NCBI RefSeq assembly: GCF_002086635.1
Contig: NZ_MVHD01000002.1
Coordinates: forward strand, 124,001-188,000
DNA length: 64,000 bases
Source: Mycobacterium alsense
GTDB taxonomy: Bacteria > Actinomycetota > Actinomycetes > Mycobacteriales > Mycobacteriaceae
Direction of reading: 5' to 3'
The notes under the pieces are model-generated. The model was given only the letters and a program-made list of their open reading frames with translations. It made no database searches and was not told the origin of the DNA. Both the position numbers and the translations under genes were made by a program. Below are positions 53,580 to 62,520 of this stretch, one piece after another; position 1 is the stretch's first letter, and each line of letters starts with the position of its first letter.

Positions 53580-54715
53580 GCCGCGGGCCGCCCGCCGCGC
53601 AGCCCCGCGTAGATGGCGCGATGATGTTCGGCGGGCGTCCCGAACATCGAGCGGTACAACGTGATCCGGCGCAGGAAGAGATGCAGGTCGTGCTCCCAGG
53701 TGACGCCGATGCCGCCGTGCAGCTGCACGCACTCCTGCGCCAGCGTGGAAGCGTGCTCGCCGAGGTAGGACTTGGCGGCGCTCACGGTCAGCTGCGCGTC
53801 GGGTTTGCGTGCGGCGACGTCCGCGACCGCGCCGTAGGTGATGCCGCGGCAGGCCTCGAGCCACATTTTCATGTCCGCGAGCCGGTGTTTGAGGGCCTGG
53901 TAGGACGCCAGCGGGCGGCCGAAGCTGTGCCGATCCAGCGCCCAGCGAATGGTCATGCCGAAAACGGTGTCGAGAATGCCGACCAGTTCGGCGCACTGCA
54001 GCACCACCGCGATCTGCGCCTGACGATCGATGAGGACCGGCGCCTGCGTCGCCGAGCCGACCGCCGCGGCCTCGTCGACGACCACGCCGTCGAAATGCAC
54101 TCGCGCGTAACGTTTGACGAAGTCCAGCGACCGCTGCGGCGCCACCGTCACCCCCGGCGCGTCCGCGGGCACCACGAACTGGCGCGGGCCGTCCGGGCTC
54201 CGCGCCACCACCAGCAACAGCGCGGACTCCGCGCCCGCCTCCACCCGGTCCTTCACACCGTCGATGCGGTGGCCGCCGGCGGTCGGTGTGGCGGTGACGG
54301 TCGGCCGTTGTGGTGCGAATGGCCGGCCGGGCTCGTCGACCGCCCACGCGCCCACCGCCGCGCCCGACATCAGCGAGTCGATGGTCGCGGCGTGCCGGTC
54401 GCGGTTGTCGGTCTCGGCCACGCCGGCCAGCACGACGCTGACCGGGTGCAGCGGGCCGGGTGCCACCGTGTGACCGAGGTTTTCGGCGATGAGTGCCAGG
54501 TCGTGCAGGCCGTCGCCGGAGACGCTGCCGCCGCCGAGCTGCTCGGGCACGAGCAGGCCGGTCCAGCCCAGCTCGGCGGCCCGCCGCCACCAGCCGGGGT
54601 CGAAGGAGACGCCGTCGGCGTGCAACGCGCGCACCTGTGCGAGCGATGCGTGCTTGTCCAGAAACGCGCGCGCGGTGGCGACGAACAACTCGGTTTCCGG
54701 GGCGGCGTCACCCAT
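53576..54715 (-). CDS. Acyl-CoA dehydrogenase (partner subunit)
   Basis: A 379-residue ACAD. HGGIGVTWEHDLHLFLRRI is the late family motif, and GRPLASYQALKHRLADMKMW the central helix. It lacks an obvious SEPxxGSD segment of the usual FAD-binding loop, typical of the second subunit in heteromeric mycobacterial ACADs. ATG 54715 overlaps the CMD stop by 8 bp, and its own stop overlaps the next ACAD start by 4 bp. Confidence 0.9.
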   Translation of the reverse strand: MGDAAPETELFVATARAFLDKHASLAQVRALHADGVSFDPGWWRRAAELGWTGLLVPEQLGGGSVSGDGLHDLALIAENLGHTVAPGPLHPVSVVLAGVAETDNRDRHAATIDSLMSGAAVGAWAVDEPGRPFAPQRPTVTATPTAGGHRIDGVKDRVEAGAESALLLVVARSPDGPRQFVVPADAPGVTVAPQRSLDFVKRYARVHFDGVVVDEAAAVGSATQAPVLIDRQAQIAVVLQCAELVGILDTVFGMTIRWALDRHSFGRPLASYQALKHRLADMKMWLEACRGITYGAVADVAARKPDAQLTVSAAKSYLGEHASTLAQECVQLHGGIGVTWEHDLHLFLRRITLYRSMFGTPAEHHRAIYAGLRGGRPAA

Positions 54716-55241
54716 GGGCGCCCTCCTCCTCGATGCCGAACGTGTTGACGGCCATCGCGAGCAGGCCGTAGCCACCCACGGTGAACACCAGATCCATTCG
54801 CTGCCGATCGTCGAAGTGCCGGCCGAGATCGGCCCACGTCGCATCGGAAATCTCGCTGCGCTCGTCGAGTTCGTCCACCGCGCCGACCACCAGGCGGTCG
54901 AGTTCGTCGGTCAACCCGCCGTCGCGAATCGCATCGATGTCCGCCGGGGTCAGCCCGGCGCGCCGCGCGATCGGCTCGTGGTGAGACCACAGGTAGTCGC
55001 AGTCGCACCGCTGCACGATCCGCAACACCGCGATCTCGCGCGCCCGCGCCGGCAGCGTCGAGTCCACCAGCAGGTGGGCGTTGAACCGCAGGTACGCGCG
55101 GGTCAGGTCGGGGTGGCGCACCAGTGTCGCCAGCACGTTGCCGGCGTCACGCGCGTTGGCCCGCTCGGGAGGCAGCAGGGCCTTGAGGGCGGCGCGGGTG
55201 TCGTCGTTCCATTCGCCGTCCGGCAGCGGCGTCAGCCGCAT
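54708..55241 (-). CDS. Carboxymuconolactone-decarboxylase-family protein
   Basis: A 177-residue AhpD-like/CMD protein. The pattern AREIAVLRIVQRCDCDYLWSHHEPIAR contains the family's Cys-x-Cys and His residues, which in AhpD form the redox site; here the Cys pair is CDC. Functions in the family range from decarboxylation to peroxidase activity; the one here is not known. ATG 55241 has no strong ribosome-binding site but follows the TauD gene by 24 bp. It overlaps the next ACAD by 8 bp. Confidence 0.85.
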   Translation of the reverse strand: MRLTPLPDGEWNDDTRAALKALLPPERANARDAGNVLATLVRHPDLTRAYLRFNAHLLVDSTLPARAREIAVLRIVQRCDCDYLWSHHEPIARRAGLTPADIDAIRDGGLTDELDRLVVGAVDELDERSEISDATWADLGRHFDDRQRMDLVFTVGGYGLLAMAVNTFGIEEEGAHG

Positions 55242-55265
55242 GTGTCGCTCCTCGGGTTGGCGGCT

Positions 55266-56111
55266 CTACGCGATCGGTTCGTTGCCGAGCACGGTAGTGC
55301 GCAGCATCTCCCGCGGGGAGTCGGGGTCATAGGGTGCCGCCCGGTGCAGCACACCCTGGTTGTCCCAGATGACGGCGTCGCCGACCGACCACTTGTGGCG
55401 GTAGACCTTGTCGGGGCCGGTTGCGCGGTCCAACAATTCGGCCAACAACGCGCGGCCCTCGTCGAGGTCCATGCCGACGACGTAGTCCGCGGATGCCCCC
55501 AAGACCAGCGACCTGCGACCGCTGCGGTGCGTCCACACCAGCGGATGCTCGTGCGTGCGCCGCTGCCGCCAGCGCCGCAGCTGCTCCGGCGTGGGGTCGG
55601 GCGTGACGCGGCGCTGGGAGGCCTCCAGCGAGTGCACCACCCGCAGCGCGCCGAACCGCCGCTTCTCCTCGTCGGTCAATTCGTCGTAGGCCGCATAGGA
55701 ATTGGCGAATTCCGTCTCGCCGCCGCGTTCGGCGACCGCCACCGCCGACAGCAGCGTGGCCTTCTGCGGGCACTCGTCGCCCAGGGGGGTGCAGCCGTCG
55801 ATGTGCCAGTCGAAGGTGGCCCGCAGGTAGGCGGCCGAGGAGTTCTTGGACGTGTCGAGCGTGATCGGGTAGATGCCCGCCACCGGATGGTGGCCGTCGG
55901 AGGAATAGTCCACTTCGCCGAGGCGCCGGCAGAAATCCACCTGCGCTTCGGGTTGCAGCCCCAGCCCACGAAAGACCAATACGCCGTTGTCTTCCAGCGC
56001 CTCCATCACCGCATCGCCCAGCAGGTCGTCGGAGGCCAGCCGGTCTGCATCGACGCCGAGGACCTCGGCGCCGACCGACGAAGTGAGTTTGTTGATGGTG
56101 ATGAGGCTCAT
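55266..56111 (-). CDS. TauD/TfdA-family 2-oxoglutarate dioxygenase
   Basis: A 281-residue Fe(II)/2-oxoglutarate-dependent dioxygenase. The iron ligands are His103 and Asp105 (WHID) and the distal His256 (LHRAAPYD), with Arg267 or Arg271 for 2-oxoglutarate. TauD-like enzymes hydroxylate and release sulfite, herbicide side chains or alkyl groups. The substrate is unknown. It lies between the small Rieske partner gene and the CMD gene, on the same strand, 22-24 bp from each. Confidence 0.92.
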   Translation of the reverse strand: MSLITINKLTSSVGAEVLGVDADRLASDDLLGDAVMEALEDNGVLVFRGLGLQPEAQVDFCRRLGEVDYSSDGHHPVAGIYPITLDTSKNSSAAYLRATFDWHIDGCTPLGDECPQKATLLSAVAVAERGGETEFANSYAAYDELTDEEKRRFGALRVVHSLEASQRRVTPDPTPEQLRRWRQRRTHEHPLVWTHRSGRRSLVLGASADYVVGMDLDEGRALLAELLDRATGPDKVYRHKWSVGDAVIWDNQGVLHRAAPYDPDSPREMLRTTVLGNEPIA

Positions 56112-56133
56112 CGCCCGTCCTTTCTCATGAGGG

Positions 56134-56469
56134 TCACGGCACTGGTTCGCCGACGCGATTGAGGACGGCGTCCGCGGAGTCGGTGGGCTTGGGCTGGGCG
56201 AAGATTTCGACCGCCATCGCGACCATCACCAACGAATAGACCAGGTGCAGCAGGTGCAAGACGTCCTCGGGCAAGTCGTCCAGCGGGAACTTGTCGCAGT
56301 AGTCGATCGCTTCTTCCAGACGCGGAAAGAACGCGTCGTAGAACGCTCGCATCTCCTGCATGCTGCTGGTCATCCGTTGATTCCAGCGCTCGGCTTCGGT
56401 TGCCAGACACCAGGTTTGCGCGAACCCTTCGAGTTCGGCGAAGGCGCTCGGTAAGAGGGGCTTGCTCAT
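56134..56469 (-). CDS. Small partner protein of Rieske oxygenase (copy 1)
   Basis: A 111-residue, mainly helical protein of unknown function, 3 bp after a Rieske gene. It shares FYDA-x-PR-x-EEAI-x-YCDKFPLDDLP, then LLHLVYS, with the 109-residue protein at 62517, which also follows a Rieske gene. The strict gene pairing twice in one locus argues for a subunit or assembly factor of these oxygenases. It does not look like the usual beta subunit of dioxygenases, which is a larger, NTF2-like fold. Confidence 0.85.
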   Translation of the reverse strand: MSKPLLPSAFAELEGFAQTWCLATEAERWNQRMTSSMQEMRAFYDAFFPRLEEAIDYCDKFPLDDLPEDVLHLLHLVYSLVMVAMAVEIFAQPKPTDSADAVLNRVGEPVP

Positions 56470-56472
56470 CGC

Positions 56473-57735
56473 TCACACCCCCGCCGGCTGCATGTCACGC
56501 TGGTACTGCTCGACCCAGTCGACGACCTCCTTGTGCAGGTGGCGCACCAGGATCTCCTGGTCGTTGAGCGGGAACTCGTCGACGATGCCGGTTTCCAGGG
56601 CCGCCTGGGTGCCGCCGAGCATGCCGGCGTCCTGCAGGGCGAACTCTTTGAGCACCACGGCCGCCACCTCGTGCTCGATGCGCTCGCGCACGGTGCGGGC
56701 GGGGTGGAAGGCGGTGTAGGCCTCGAACCGATGGGTGTTGTGCGACGTCGGCCAGTACCGGTACAGCAGGTACCAGCCGCCGTAGATCAGGATCTCCAGG
56801 TTGGGGAAGATCTGAAAATTGCTGATGCCCCATGGCTCGATGCCGCCGGGATTCAGCCCGGCCGGCAGCTCTCCGAGATCGGGTGTGCGCCAAGGCCCGA
56901 CGAGCCCGCTGCGGGTGGCCCGTTCGATCGGGTACATGTATTCCGGCGCCAGCAGCCAGCGGCGGGTCCCCGCGGTCGAGACCACCCGGTGCGGACCGTC
57001 GATCTGGAAGTGGGCGCACTCGAACCCGGCGTTGGGGTCGCGCACCTCCGCCGGGACCTGCTGGGGATGCAGCGACGGCACGTGGTAGTACTCCTGGAAC
57101 GCGTCGGCGAAGATCTTCCAGTTGCTGTTGTTGTGCGCCTCGAAGTCGTAGCGCTCGGTGAGCTTGCCGAACGGGTAGTCGTCGAGCCCCGTGATCATCG
57201 GACCGAGGAACTCGCGCAGGCCCTGGCGCGGCTGCCGGTCGAGGTTGATGAAGATGAACCCGTTCCACACGTCGCAATGCACCGGGCTCAACCCGTAGTC
57301 GGCCGTGTCGAGGTCGAAGAACTCCGAGTCTTGCTGCACGAAGGTCAGCGCGCCGTTGAGGTCGTAGCGCCAGCCGTGGTACTTGCAGGTGAACTGCCGG
57401 CACGTCCCCCTGGTCTCCTCCTGCGGAAAGTCGTTCCATACCAACTTGTTACCGCGGTGGCGGCAGACGTTGTGGAAGGCCCGGATCACCTCGTCCCTGC
57501 CCCTGACCACGACGATCGACGCCGGGGCCGCCTCGATCTCCTTGGTGAAGTAGCTGCCGACCTTTGGCAGCTCCTCGACCCGGCCGACGTTGAGCCAGGC
57601 CCGTTTGAAAATCGCTTCCCGTTCGAGCTCGTAGAACTCCGGCGACGTCGAATCCCGGAAAGAGATCGGCCCGGTACCCAGCGCCGGGTAGTGCCGGGTC
57701 CAGCTGCCCTCGGCCGGCTTAGGCCATCGTCCCAT
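56473..57735 (-). CDS. Rieske non-heme iron oxygenase, alpha subunit (copy 1)
   Basis: A 420-residue oxygenase. Rieske ligands C91-x-H93 and C117-xx-H120 (CRHRG, CKYHGW), and iron-site residues Asp211, His218, His223 (DAFQEYYHVPSLHPQ). It closely resembles the oxygenase at 62849, including the SYFTKE and GNKLVWND segments. Electrons would come from the ferredoxin reductase at 58572. The natural substrate is unknown; the surrounding genes suggest a hydrophobic molecule degraded via CoA esters. ATG 57735 begins the frame. Confidence 0.92.
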   Translation of the reverse strand: MGRWPKPAEGSWTRHYPALGTGPISFRDSTSPEFYELEREAIFKRAWLNVGRVEELPKVGSYFTKEIEAAPASIVVVRGRDEVIRAFHNVCRHRGNKLVWNDFPQEETRGTCRQFTCKYHGWRYDLNGALTFVQQDSEFFDLDTADYGLSPVHCDVWNGFIFINLDRQPRQGLREFLGPMITGLDDYPFGKLTERYDFEAHNNSNWKIFADAFQEYYHVPSLHPQQVPAEVRDPNAGFECAHFQIDGPHRVVSTAGTRRWLLAPEYMYPIERATRSGLVGPWRTPDLGELPAGLNPGGIEPWGISNFQIFPNLEILIYGGWYLLYRYWPTSHNTHRFEAYTAFHPARTVRERIEHEVAAVVLKEFALQDAGMLGGTQAALETGIVDEFPLNDQEILVRHLHKEVVDWVEQYQRDMQPAGV

Positions 57736-57799
57736 CAGAACCTGCCTCTCGTGGAAATATTCCGTGGCTGTCGACGGATTCCCGCTGTGCTCACGGTGC

Positions 57800-58543
57800 T
57801 CACATCACGGCTCCGCCGTTGACGCCGAGAACCTGGCCGGTGATGAATCCGGCCTCCTCCGAGCACAAAAACCCCACCGCCGCGGCGATGTCGTCACCGG
57901 TGCCCAAGTGGCCCAGCGGGATCTGGCTCGCCATCTCCGCGTTGGACTTGAGGTGTCCCTGCGCCTGCGACGCGTGCTGCATGGGCGTCTCGATGCCCGA
58001 CGGGGGGATGTTGTTGACGGTGATTCCCAGTGGGGCGTATTCGCGCGCCAGCGATTTGGTCAGCGCGATCACGGCACCCTTGGAGGCCGCGTAATGCGCC
58101 ATCTTGGGGGAGCCCCGCTGTGCGCTGGACGACGAAATCATCACGATGCGGCCCCATTCGGCGGCGATCATGTCGGGCACCGCCACCTGGCAGCAGTGGA
58201 AGGTGCCGGTCAGGTTGACGTCGATGATGTGCGACCAGGACTCGGTCGTGATTTCGGTGAACGGCGCAAATCCGACCACCCCGGCGCTGGTCACCAGGAT
58301 GGTCACCGCTCCCAGCTCGTTGCGCACCTTGGCGAAGGCCTCCTCCACCGCCGGGCGATTGGTGACGTCGACCGCAACCCCCCACGCCTCCACGCCCTTG
58401 GCGCGCAGCTCTTCGGAAACGCGTTGGGCCGCCTCGCCGTTGATGTCGAGCACCGCGACCTTGTGCCCACGCCGGCCCAGCTCGTGGCACGTGGCCTCGC
58501 CCATGCCCGACGCCCCGCCGGTCACCACCGCGACCCGTGTCAT
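57800..58543 (-). CDS. SDR-family oxidoreductase
   Basis: A 247-residue classical SDR. TGGASGMG (8-15) is the cofactor loop, the NAG-type motif reads TSAG (about 90-93), SSSS is the Ser region, and YAASK (about 151-155) the Tyr-Lys pair. The end ITGQVLGVNGGAVM is typical. It probably dehydrogenates a product of the Rieske enzyme, such as a diol or alcohol. It lies 28 bp after the reductase gene and 64 bp before the Rieske gene. Confidence 0.92.
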   Translation of the reverse strand: MTRVAVVTGGASGMGEATCHELGRRGHKVAVLDINGEAAQRVSEELRAKGVEAWGVAVDVTNRPAVEEAFAKVRNELGAVTILVTSAGVVGFAPFTEITTESWSHIIDVNLTGTFHCCQVAVPDMIAAEWGRIVMISSSSAQRGSPKMAHYAASKGAVIALTKSLAREYAPLGITVNNIPPSGIETPMQHASQAQGHLKSNAEMASQIPLGHLGTGDDIAAAVGFLCSEEAGFITGQVLGVNGGAVM

Positions 58544-58571
58544 TGGCGATGCCCCATTACTGACCGTCCTG

Positions 58572-59630
58572 TCACTCGTAGACCACCGTGATCGTTCGGC
58601 TTGTCGGCAGGGACTGACAGGTCAAAACCCAGCCCTCGGCGACCTCATCCGCGGTGAGCGCGTTGTTGTTGATCATTCGCGCGCTGCCCTCCGTCAATCT
58701 GGCCATGCACGTTCCGCAAGAGCCGGTTTCGCATGACGACGGCGCACGCAGGCCCGCGGACCGCGCGGTCTGCAGCAGGGTCTCGCCGTCGCGGTAGGCG
58801 ACTGTGGTCCGCTGGCGGTCGAGGTGGATGGTCACCCGTTCGGTGGCCGTCACCGCCGGACCGTTTGCCGCCGCCGCGGCCACGTCGGGGGTGTCGAAGC
58901 GCTCCAGGCGCACGCGGTCGGCGGGCACACCGGCGCCCACCACGGTCGCTTCCACGGTGTCCATGAACGCCGCGGGCCCGCAGATGTAGACGTCGACGTC
59001 GTCGGGCCGGCCGACGAAGCGCTCGACATGGCCGGCGTGGACGACGCCGCGGTCCTCGTCGAGGTGGTGCTCGATCACCAACCGGTCCGGGTGGCGATCG
59101 GCCAGCCGGGCCAGCGCGTCGGCGAAGATGACCGACTCTCGGGTGCGGTTGGCGTAGAACAGCCGGATGGTCCGGGTCGTGTTCGCCAGCGCCCAACGGA
59201 TCAGCGAAAAGACCGGGGTGATGCCGCTGCCCCCGGCGAAGGCCACCACGTCGCGGTTGGTGTCACTCAGGACGAACCGGCCGGCCGGCGGCGCCGCATG
59301 GATCTCCCCGCCGGCAGTGGCCGTGTCGTTGAGCCAGTTCGACACCACGCCACCGGGGTCGCGCTTGACCGTGATGCGCAGGTCCTCGCCGGCCATCGGC
59401 GACGACGACATCGAGTAGCAGCGCCGGTGCTCGAGGCCGTTGACGTGCACCCGCAGCGTGAGGAATTGACCGGCCTGGTAACAAAACCGCGGCCGGTGCG
59501 GGGCGGGCACGTCGAACACGAGCGACACGGCGTCGCCGGTCTCGCGCACCACCTGCTTGATGCGCAGCGGCGCGAAACCGTTGGCCGCCGAATCGTCTTG
59601 GGAGTCTGGACCTCCGCCTGGCTGTCCCAT
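58572..59630 (-). CDS. Ferredoxin-reductase-type electron-transfer protein (KshB/HmpX-like)
   Basis: A 352-residue reductase with FAD-binding RRCYSMSSSP, NAD-binding GGSGITP and CGPAAFMD, and a C-terminal plant-type 2Fe-2S domain with Cys300, Cys305, Cys308 and Cys338 (CETGSCGTC...TCQS). This build is that of reductases such as KshB that feed Rieske oxygenases. It therefore is the natural electron donor for the two Rieske copies of this locus. I choose ATG 59630; a GTG at 59651 is possible but lies inside the tandem repeat at 59639-59678. Confidence 0.92.
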   Translation of the reverse strand: MGQPGGGPDSQDDSAANGFAPLRIKQVVRETGDAVSLVFDVPAPHRPRFCYQAGQFLTLRVHVNGLEHRRCYSMSSSPMAGEDLRITVKRDPGGVVSNWLNDTATAGGEIHAAPPAGRFVLSDTNRDVVAFAGGSGITPVFSLIRWALANTTRTIRLFYANRTRESVIFADALARLADRHPDRLVIEHHLDEDRGVVHAGHVERFVGRPDDVDVYICGPAAFMDTVEATVVGAGVPADRVRLERFDTPDVAAAAANGPAVTATERVTIHLDRQRTTVAYRDGETLLQTARSAGLRAPSSCETGSCGTCMARLTEGSARMINNNALTADEVAEGWVLTCQSLPTSRTITVVYE

Positions 59631-59638
59631 CCGGGCCA

Positions 59639-59678
59639 GATTATCAACCACTTGTCATGATTATCAAGTACTTGACAT
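59639..59678. promoter_or_regulatory. Tandem 20-bp direct repeat, MarR operator candidate
   Basis: Two adjacent 20-bp units, 59639-59658 and 59659-59678, share 17 of 20 positions: GATTATCAA..ACTTG..CAT in each. The second contains TCAAGT-ACTTGA, a perfect 12-bp palindrome. They lie between the epimerase gene and the reductase gene (epimerase stop at 59682, reductase start at 59630). A core like that of the MarR palindrome at 18352-18372, and a MarR gene at 60798, suggest a MarR dimer on each unit. Confidence 0.7.
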
Positions 59679-59681
59679 ATG

Positions 59682-60758
59682 CTAGCGGTCGGCCGCGGTC
59701 AGGCCGGGTTCGCCGTATCGCACGCGCAGGGCCTCCCACGGGGTTGCGTACTCGCCGGGGACGTTGCGGTAGGCGCAGTGGCGCTTGATGAATGCCCGCA
59801 CGAACGGGGCGGCCAGCCGGGTGGCGTGTCGCTTCCACCCCGCGATTTCCCGCATCTCGGCGAGCATCTCCGGCCACGAGTGGCGCTGAAACGCCAGCGC
59901 CTCCTGAGCCCGGGTGAAGTCCATCCAACAGTTGAGGAACCACCCGTCGTCGCTGTCGGGATTTCCCGGCCGGGCGCACATCGCGTCAACCAGCCCCGTG
60001 AGCCCTCGCGCCTCGCCCGGGCCCTCCGTCGTATCGCGCTGCGTCAGCAGGTGCGATTCGTCGCCCGCGACCAACAATGTCTCTCCGCCGACGTCCGCGC
60101 TGGTGGCCGCCGCGAACGCGCGGGCGACGTCGCGGACGTCGACGGTGTGCACCCGCCCGTCCGTCGGCATTATGGTGCCGAAGAACAGGATGTCGGGATC
60201 GTAGTTCTCTTCGCTCGGATCGACGGTCAGGACGCCACCGAGCCGCAGGATGACCCAGTCGAGGTGCGACGACCGAACGGTCTCCTCGGCTTCCAGCTTG
60301 TGCCGGCCGTAGAGCTCGCATGGTCGTAAGGGCGTGTCCGGGCCGCAAAGGCCGCTGAAGCGGTGCGGGTTGGGCGCGCCGTAGACCGACGAGCTCGACG
60401 CATAAACGAACCGCGGCGGATTCGGCAGCGCCTCGGCGCAGCGCACCAAAGCCGCGGTCGCGCCGACGTTCACCCTGCGCGCGAAGGCCGCATCGCGATA
60501 GGTCGTGGGCGGGATCACGGCCGCGAGGTGGACGATGACGGCCGGCGCCACCTCGGAAACGAGCCGCTCTACGTCGGTGAAGTTCGTGAGGTCGGCCCAT
60601 CGAATGGCCACGCCGGCCGGAAGTCTTTGGGCGGCTTTGCGATTGGCCGGGCGATCGCGCCCGGTCGCGATCACCCGGCGACCGTCGGCGCCCAGGCGCT
60701 TCACCGTCGCGGATCCGACCAGACCGAAAGCACCGGTGACGAGGACCTCATCTGACAT
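59682..60758 (-). CDS. NAD-dependent epimerase/dehydratase-type reductase
   Basis: A 358-residue extended SDR. The GxxGxxG loop is GAFGLVG (9-15), and the pattern YASSSSVYGAP then LYGRHKLEAE carries the Tyr-Lys pair. It may act on a sugar nucleotide or, as many mycobacterial relatives, on a hydroxysteroid-like or other alicyclic alcohol. The gene follows the MarR gene by 39 bp and is itself followed by the tandem repeat and reductase gene. Confidence 0.88.
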   Translation of the reverse strand: MSDEVLVTGAFGLVGSATVKRLGADGRRVIATGRDRPANRKAAQRLPAGVAIRWADLTNFTDVERLVSEVAPAVIVHLAAVIPPTTYRDAAFARRVNVGATAALVRCAEALPNPPRFVYASSSSVYGAPNPHRFSGLCGPDTPLRPCELYGRHKLEAEETVRSSHLDWVILRLGGVLTVDPSEENYDPDILFFGTIMPTDGRVHTVDVRDVARAFAAATSADVGGETLLVAGDESHLLTQRDTTEGPGEARGLTGLVDAMCARPGNPDSDDGWFLNCWMDFTRAQEALAFQRHSWPEMLAEMREIAGWKRHATRLAAPFVRAFIKRHCAYRNVPGEYATPWEALRVRYGEPGLTAADR

Positions 60759-60797
60759 CGTGTGCCGCCTTCCCGGCGAGGCGCTTCGCGCTGGCGA

Positions 60798-61274
60798 TCA
60801 GGATTGGGTGCGCTCGCTGAGCAACGTGTGACCCGTGCCCTTTTCGACGACCCGGGCCAACAGGTCGTGCAGCAGCTGCTGCTCGTCGCTCGTCAGCACC
60901 CCGAACACGCTCTCGTGGGCGGCGATCGCGTCGGCCAGCACCGCCGTGGTGACGGCTCGCCCCTCGTCGGTCAGATAGGCCTGCATGATTCGTCCGTGCT
61001 GCGGATCCTGCTTGCGCTCCACCAGGCCGCGGCTCTCGAGCGCGGACAGCGCCAGCTGGGCGCCCTGCGGGCTGATCAGCAGCCGCCGGGCCAGCTCGGC
61101 GCCCGACAGGCCGGGCTCATCGGCGAGCTGACGCATCAGACCGATCTGAGCGGTCGTCACGCCGTGGCCGCTGATGGCCTCGTTGACCTTGGTCAGCGAG
61201 AAGTGGAAGGCCTGCTTGAGCAGCCACAGGATGTTGTCGGTGAGGGCTATGCCGTCCACGGGTCCGTCACGCAC
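60798..61274 (-). CDS. MarR-family transcriptional regulator
   Basis: A 158-residue MarR protein. The winged helix has AELARRLLISPQGAQLALSAL (recognition part) and a wing around the D-P-x-H-G-R of RKQDPQHGRIM. The C-terminal helices with LLSERTQS end the protein. The GTG at 61274 overlaps the amidohydrolase stop by 8 bp. It lies inside the catabolic locus and probably senses its substrate; the nearby tandem repeat at 59639 is the candidate site. Confidence 0.9.
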   Translation of the reverse strand: MRDGPVDGIALTDNILWLLKQAFHFSLTKVNEAISGHGVTTAQIGLMRQLADEPGLSGAELARRLLISPQGAQLALSALESRGLVERKQDPQHGRIMQAYLTDEGRAVTTAVLADAIAAHESVFGVLTSDEQQLLHDLLARVVEKGTGHTLLSERTQS

Positions 61275-62520
61275 CTTCCTCCGGGCTTCGGTGGACGCGG
61301 CCGTCTTTCATGACGAACCGCACGTCGAGGGTGGTGGCGATGTCCCGCGACGGGTCCCCCGGCACCGCGATGATGTCGGCGAGATAGCCGGGGGCGAGGC
61401 GTCCCAGCTCGTGCTCGGCCTCGATCAATTCGGCGCTGGTCACCGTCGCCGCACGGATCGCCTCCATCGGCGTCATGCCGCGATCGACGAGCGCGCACAA
61501 CTCCCTGGCGTTCTGTCCGTGCGGAATCGCCGGCGCGTCCGTCCCGCAGGCGATGCGCACCCCGGCGGCAATCGCCTTGGGCAACATCGACTTTGCCCGC
61601 GGGAACACCTCGTTCGCCTTCTTGCGCAGCTCGGGCGCGATCCGGTCGACCGCCATCGCCTCGGTCAAATATGTCGTGGACACCAGAAAGGTGCCGTGGT
61701 CGACCATCATCTGGATCGTCTCGTCGGTGGCCAGAAAGCCGTGTTCGATGCAGTCGATTCCCGCTTTGATGCAGGCGCGGACGGCCGTGTCGCCGACGGC
61801 GTGCGCGGCGACGCGCACGCCGGCGCGGTGCGCCTCGTCGGCGATGGCGGCGAACTCCTCGTCGGAGTACTGCTGGGCACCCGGTGCCGTGCTGTGCGAC
61901 ATGACGCCGCCGGACGCCGACACCTTGATCACCTTGGCGCCGTGGCGAATCTGGTAGCGCACGCACGCACGGACATCGGGGACGCCGTTGGCGATGCCCT
62001 CGGCCACGCTCAGCGGCATGATGCCCGGGGCCAGCCGCTGGAAGACCGTCGGATCCAGGTGCCCGCCGTAGGGCGTCACGGCGTGGCCGGCGGGCACGAT
62101 CCGCGGGCCGGAATGCCAGCCGGAATCGATCGCGCGCTGCAACGCCACGTCCAGCAGGTACCCGCCGGTCTTCACCATCAGCCCGAGATTGCGCACGGTG
62201 GTGAAGCCGGCGTCGAGGGTGGTGCGGGCGTTGACGGCGCCGCGCAGCGTGCGGTACACGGGGTCGTCCTGCACCCCGTGCATCGGGTTGGGCAGACCGT
62301 CCGGCCCGCCGGGGCCGCCGATGAGCAGGTTGAGTTCCATGTCCATCAGGCCCGGCAGCAGCGTCACGTCACCGAGGTCGATCTCCGCCGCCGAATCCGG
62401 CGGGCCCGCAACGGGATTGACCGCGCTGATCCGGTCGCCCTCGATGATCAGGAGGGCCGGCGAGCGGACCTCGCCGGCGTCGATGTCGGCCCAGCGGTCG
62501 GCCCGCAGCGCGATGGTCAC
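61267..62520 (-). CDS. Amidohydrolase-family protein lacking the HxH metal motif
   Basis: A 417-residue member of the imidazolonepropionase-like amidohydrolases. Late motifs are present (KVSASGGVMSH, AAHAVGD, CIEHGF, ACGTDAPA), supplying Lys, His and Asp ligands. The first motif, normally DxHxH, reads GLMDMELNLL, so the HxH pair of the first metal is replaced by Glu and Asn. Whether it uses one metal or none is open. GTG 62520 overlaps the preceding small gene stop (GTGA). Confidence 0.85.
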   Translation of the reverse strand: MTIALRADRWADIDAGEVRSPALLIIEGDRISAVNPVAGPPDSAAEIDLGDVTLLPGLMDMELNLLIGGPGGPDGLPNPMHGVQDDPVYRTLRGAVNARTTLDAGFTTVRNLGLMVKTGGYLLDVALQRAIDSGWHSGPRIVPAGHAVTPYGGHLDPTVFQRLAPGIMPLSVAEGIANGVPDVRACVRYQIRHGAKVIKVSASGGVMSHSTAPGAQQYSDEEFAAIADEAHRAGVRVAAHAVGDTAVRACIKAGIDCIEHGFLATDETIQMMVDHGTFLVSTTYLTEAMAVDRIAPELRKKANEVFPRAKSMLPKAIAAGVRIACGTDAPAIPHGQNARELCALVDRGMTPMEAIRAATVTSAELIEAEHELGRLAPGYLADIIAVPGDPSRDIATTLDVRFVMKDGRVHRSPEEGA

